NCBI GenBank assembly: GCA_020850715.1
Contig: JADZED010000080.1
Location: 256,524-320,523, forward strand
DNA: 64,000 nucleotides
Direction of reading: 5' to 3'
DNA from: Acidobacteriota bacterium
Lineage (GTDB): Bacteria; Acidobacteriota; Vicinamibacteria; Vicinamibacterales; CAVVIG01
Shown: one piece after another, positions 61,143 to 64,000 of the stretch
How positions within the stretch are numbered: the stretch's first letter is position 1
Layout of the letters: each line of letters opens with the position of its first letter
Notes under the pieces: model-generated
Told to the model about the DNA's origin: nothing
The model's database searches: none
The model's input: the letters and a program-made list of their open reading frames with translations, nothing else
Made by a program: the position numbers and the translations under genes

Positions 61143-62351
61143 TCAGAACAACATCACGTCGACGAGCGTCCCCGCCTCGAGCCGGATCGTGTCCGCCCCG
61201 ATCTCGAGGTAGCCGTCGGCGCGCGACAGGCTGGTGATGTCGCCCGATCCTTTGAACGCGGGCATCGCTGTTCCGTCGAGCAGCCGCACCGTGTAGAACT
61301 GGTGCCGGCCGGCCTGCGAGGTGATTGTGCGGCCGAGCGGCACCCGTAGGGTGCGGGGCGCCAGCGGCGGCAGCCGCGCCATCGCCCGCAGGAACGGCTG
61401 CAGCAGCACGTAGGCGTTCGACAGGCACGAGGAAGGATTGCCGGGCATGCCGAAGAACGGCGTGCCGCCCACGCGCGCGAACATCATCGGCTTGCCGGGC
61501 TTGATCGCCACGCCGTGGAAGATCACGTCGCCGCGGCCGGCGATCGCGTCGGCGATCAGATCGCGATCGCCGACCGAGCTGCCGCCGGAAAAGACCATCA
61601 GATCCGCATCTGCGCACGCATCGAACGCGCCGGCGAGCGCGCCGACTGCGTCGCGCACCGGCGGCCGCGGCTCGGGCAGGCCGCCGTTGGCCGCCACCAG
61701 GGCCGCGAGCGTGAAGCGGTTGACGTCGAAGATCCGCCCGGGCGGCAGCGGACGCCCCGGCTCGACGATCTCGTCGCCCGTCGAGAGAATCGCCACGCGA
61801 GGCCTGGCGAACACCTCGCCGCGCGCGCAGCCGACGGCGGCAAGCGCGCCGATCCGTCCCGGCGTCAGCAGTTCGCCCGCGCCCACGACCATCTCGCCCG
61901 CAGCGATGTCGGCGGCGCGCCGGCCGATGTGCTGGCCCGGCGCGGCGGCGGTGTGGATCGCCACCCGATCGGCTCCGGCGTCCAACGTGTCCTCCACCAT
62001 CACGACCGCATCGGCGCCTTCAGGCATCGGGGCGCCGGTCGCGATCTCGGCGCACGTGCCGGGCACGATCGCGATTCGCGGCGGCACGCCCGTGTAGAGG
62101 CGATCGGTGACGTGCAGCCGCACCGGCGACGAGGCCGACGCGCCTGCGGTATCGGCCGCGACAACCGCGTAGCCGTCCATGGCGGCGCGCGCGAACGGCG
62201 GCACGTCGAGCGGCGAGGTCACCTCGTGAGCCACGACGCGGCCGGCCGCCTCCTCGAGGGCAACCGCTTCTGTGCGCGCGACCGGGCGCACCGCCGCCTC
62301 CAGGCGCCGGCGGGCTTCATCGAGCGGAATGGTGGAGGCGAACGGGCGCAT
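61143..62351 (-). CDS. moeA: Molybdopterin molybdenumtransferase MoeA
   Basis: This 402-residue enzyme inserts molybdate into adenylylated molybdopterin. FARAAMDGYAV (about 55-65), ATGAPMPEGADAVVMVED (about 105-122), and FSGGSSVGDRDLIADAI (about 246-262), with FFGMPGNPSS later, are all diagnostic. It has the usual four-domain length. ATG 62351 is chosen, since the family pattern begins MRPFASTIPLDEA; the extra upstream codons come from a repeat. It is divergent from the MoaB/Mog gene and ends 193 bases from the convergent zinc-ribbon gene. Cofactor genes moaA-E are elsewhere. Confidence 0.92.
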   Translation of the reverse strand: MRPFASTIPLDEARRRLEAAVRPVARTEAVALEEAAGRVVAHEVTSPLDVPPFARAAMDGYAVVAADTAGASASSPVRLHVTDRLYTGVPPRIAIVPGTCAEIATGAPMPEGADAVVMVEDTLDAGADRVAIHTAAAPGQHIGRRAADIAAGEMVVGAGELLTPGRIGALAAVGCARGEVFARPRVAILSTGDEIVEPGRPLPPGRIFDVNRFTLAALVAANGGLPEPRPPVRDAVGALAGAFDACADADLMVFSGGSSVGDRDLIADAIAGRGDVIFHGVAIKPGKPMMFARVGGTPFFGMPGNPSSCLSNAYVLLQPFLRAMARLPPLAPRTLRVPLGRTITSQAGRHQFYTVRLLDGTAMPAFKGSGDITSLSRADGYLEIGADTIRLEAGTLVDVMLF

Positions 62352-62377
62352 CGCGGAACAGGTGTCGGGGCGCCAGG

Positions 62378-62422
62378 GTGCCACGGTGTCTGGTGCCCCG
62401 GTGCGAGGGTGCCAGAGTGCCG
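62378..62422 (+). repeat. Degenerate GTGCC repeat with about 8-base period
   Basis: GTG occurs at 62378, 62386, 62393, 62401, 62409 and 62417, mostly followed by CC, in the divergent moeA-moaB gap. It is a short, decayed tandem repeat; a related one is at 11320-11361. Confidence 0.55.
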
Positions 62423-62445
62423 GGCGCCCGGCGATCGAATGCTAA

Positions 62446-62451
62446 TACAAT
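62446..62451 (+). promoter_or_regulatory. -10 box (TACAAT), 8 bases before GTG 62460
   Basis: The CGGCGGAG between it and the GTG could also serve as a ribosome site, but the leader is too short if transcription starts at the usual distance. Confidence 0.5.
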
Positions 62452-62459
62452 CGGCGGAG

Positions 62460-62972
62460 GTGAGCCCCAGACCCGACCTCGAGCACAAGGCGGCGGCGCC
62501 GATCTCGGTCGGCTGCTTCGTCGTCACGGTCAGCGATACGCGCACTGCCGCCACCGACTCCAGCGGCCGTGCGATCGCCGGCCTGCTCGCGGACGCGGGA
62601 CACCAGGTCGTCGGCCGCACCCTCGTGCGGGATGATGTCGCGCTGATCCGCAGCGTGGTGGGGCGGTATCTCGCCGATGCCGGCGTGCAGGCGATCATCA
62701 CGTCCGGCGGCACCGGCATCACCTCGCGCGACAGCACGTATGAAGTCGTCACGGCGATGATGCAGAAGCGGCTCGATGGCTTCGGCGAGCTGTTCCGCAT
62801 GCTCAGCTATCCGCTGATCGGCCCGGCCGCGATGATGAGCCGCGCCTGTGCGGGTCTGGTCGCCGGGCGCGTCGTGATCTCGCTGCCCGGCTCGGAGGCG
62901 GCCGTGCGCCTCGCGATGGAGAAGCTCGTCGTGCCTGAGCTGGGACACATGGTCCAGCAGGCCATGAAATAG
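62460..62972 (+). CDS. moaB: MoaB/Mog-family molybdopterin adenylyltransferase
   Basis: This 170-residue protein has the MoaB/Mog signature: VTVSDTRTAATDSSG (about 24-38), ITSGGTGITSRD (about 78-89) and SLPGSEAAVRLAMEK (about 141-155). It activates molybdopterin by adenylylation for MoeA, so the two divergent genes act in consecutive steps. The GTG 62460 start is 8 bases from TACAAT. Mog and MoaB are close relatives; the length and TSGGTG context do not decide between them. Confidence 0.88.
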   Translation: MSPRPDLEHKAAAPISVGCFVVTVSDTRTAATDSSGRAIAGLLADAGHQVVGRTLVRDDVALIRSVVGRYLADAGVQAIITSGGTGITSRDSTYEVVTAMMQKRLDGFGELFRMLSYPLIGPAAMMSRACAGLVAGRVVISLPGSEAAVRLAMEKLVVPELGHMVQQAMK

Positions 62973-63030
62973 ACAGGCGCCGGAGCATCGGCTCGAGCCT
63001 CGCCGATCTCCGACTTCCGGCCCCGCAGAC

Positions 63031-63864
63031 ATGCTGCTGAGAGATCGCCTGCTCGCCAGACTGGCTGAATCCCGCGGTGCGCCCGACTACGCGCACCTGG
63101 CCGCCGACGTGCTCGGCATCCGCGGCGCGCCGCCGGCGCTCGCCCGGCGGCTGGTCGAGCAGGCGCTGGTGATGGAAGACCGGCGCGACGCGTGGCGGGC
63201 GCACGGCGCGCGCATCTGCGCGCAGGCGCCGCCGTCCCCGGGGGTCTACGTGCTGCGGGACGCGGCGGCCCGCGCCGTCTACGTCGGCAAGGCCGTGAAC
63301 CTGCGCCGCCGGCTCCGCGCGCACTTCGCCAATCGCACGTGGCGCCGGCTGAAGATCGAGATGTCTCGAGTCGTGAGCGCCGAGTGGGAAGAGGTCGGCT
63401 CGGAGCTCGAGGCGTTGCTGCGCGAAGCGGCGGCAATCGCCGCGCTGCGGCCGGCCGCCAACGTCCAGACCGGCTCGCCGGCGCTCGCCTCGCGCGCCGT
63501 ACCGCCGGCGCTGGCCCGCGACGTGCTCGTCGTCGTGCCGTCGCGCGAGCCGGATTCGGTGGAGCTCGTCGCCGCGCGCGCCGACGGCGGATGGCTGATT
63601 CAGCGCACGCGCCGCAGCGGCGGCGATCTCGCCGTCCACGCCGCGCGCGTGTTCCGCTTCTTCAACGCGCTGCTGCGCCGTGGGGCGGACGAGCGGCCGC
63701 TGGCGCCGATCGTCTTCTCGTGGCTCGCCGGCCGCGGCGTGGATGCGACGCGCCTGGATCCGCACGACGTGCGCTCGCCGCGCGAGTTGCGCGCCAGGCT
63801 CATCGCCGTCCTCGGTGACGATCGATTGTTCATCGAGCGGATCGATCAGCGCCGGGTCGGCTGA
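63031..63864 (+). CDS. GIY-YIG nuclease-domain protein
   Basis: This 277-residue protein has a GIY-YIG fold (about 68-150): PGVYVLRDAAARAVYVGKAVNLRRRLRAHF with the GVY...YVGK motif, the Arg of the active site in LRRRL, and a Glu further on in GSELEALLREAA as the metal ligand. It resembles the N-terminal nuclease of UvrC or Cho but lacks the UvrC helicase-binding and C-terminal domains. The N-terminal 65 and C-terminal 120 residues are unrecognised. It may take part in DNA repair or be a nuclease of unknown target. ATG 63031 follows 58 bases after moaB, without a clear promoter. Confidence 0.75.
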   Translation: MLLRDRLLARLAESRGAPDYAHLAADVLGIRGAPPALARRLVEQALVMEDRRDAWRAHGARICAQAPPSPGVYVLRDAAARAVYVGKAVNLRRRLRAHFANRTWRRLKIEMSRVVSAEWEEVGSELEALLREAAAIAALRPAANVQTGSPALASRAVPPALARDVLVVVPSREPDSVELVAARADGGWLIQRTRRSGGDLAVHAARVFRFFNALLRRGADERPLAPIVFSWLAGRGVDATRLDPHDVRSPRELRARLIAVLGDDRLFIERIDQRRVG

Positions 63865-63865
63865 C

Positions 63866-63885
63866 GCCGGCCGCTGCCGGCCGGC
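63866..63885 (+). terminator. Possible hairpin after the GIY-YIG gene
   Basis: GCCGGCC (63866-63872) pairs with GGCCGGC (63879-63885) across a 6-base loop just past the stop. The sequence is repetitive GGCC, so the fold is not unique. The rest to 64000 shows no gene I can support. Confidence 0.3.
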
Positions 63886-64000
63886 CGGCACCTGGAGCGG
63901 CGTGGCGCCGCCGGCTCGCGTCTTCTTGACGATTCGCCGGCACCATCCGCGAGCCCATCCGCGCTCTCCGGCGATCGACCACGCGCCGAGCTCGAGCCCT

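Overview
This is a chromosomal window of very GC-rich DNA (about 70 % G+C by eye), packed with protein-coding genes. I see no rRNA, complete tRNA, insertion sequence, prophage or CRISPR array. Two O-antigen ligase-type proteins and other surface-glycan enzymes point to a Gram-negative, diderm, heterotrophic bacterium. The gene content (MoxR/DUF58/VWA operon, split transketolase, large multidomain oxidoreductase, ThiS-ThiG, NAD-type isocitrate dehydrogenase) and the codon style fit Acidobacteriota, most likely class Vicinamibacteria. That assignment is an inference; no marker gene in the window proves it.

Region 1 (1-22 kb) is a surface-polysaccharide locus. From 32 to 13321, twelve plus-strand genes run in one direction, mostly with 4-base start/stop overlaps: O-antigen ligase, small phosphoglycosyl transferase, TylF-type methyltransferase, both halves of a split transketolase, a second methyltransferase, a DegT-family aminotransferase, a membrane-anchored hypothetical protein, three glycosyltransferases (the third fused to a YdcF/DUF218 domain) and an AsnB amidotransferase. 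They are followed by a WecA-type transferase fused to a membrane/Rossmann module, a second YdcF protein, a minus-strand pair (multipass membrane protein and second O-antigen ligase), a PseC-like aminotransferase and an aldo/keto reductase. Together they suggest assembly of a modified, amino-sugar-containing glycan on undecaprenyl phosphate, followed by polymerisation or ligation at the membrane.

Region 2 (22-31.7 kb) holds thiamin thiazole genes (thiS, thiG), a 1188-residue flavin/iron-sulfur oxidoreductase, glucokinase, a BRCT + MerR-like + TPR protein, and an RNA/translation cluster (infA, DEAD-box helicase, small Cys-rich protein). Region 3 (31.7-37.3 kb) is a six-gene MoxR-DUF58-VWA (Bat/Aerotolerance-like) operon. 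Region 4 (37.3-51.4 kb) is housekeeping: a fused acyl-activating/ACP/acyltransferase protein, ClpP, a cation exchanger, CCA-type nucleotidyltransferase, SDR, M20 peptidase, proline dehydrogenase, PlsB-like acyltransferase, isocitrate dehydrogenase and a DUF4149 membrane protein. Region 5 (51.4-64 kb) has full-length transketolase, a Spy-like periplasmic protein divergent from an OmpR-type regulator, a degenerate sulfatase-fold protein, FtsH, an FkbM methyltransferase, a DapB-like reductase, MoeA, MoaB and a GIY-YIG protein.

At the level of gene expression, many single genes across the window have a -10-like box (TATAAT, TAAGCT, TACAAT and relatives, often preceded by GCG) only 6-13 bases before the start codon. 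That leaves almost no room for a 5' leader. Two divergent gene pairs even share overlapping -10 boxes. This suggests widespread leaderless transcription, whereas genes inside operons rely on overlap coupling. Perfect inverted repeats sit between two convergent gene pairs and look like bidirectional terminators.
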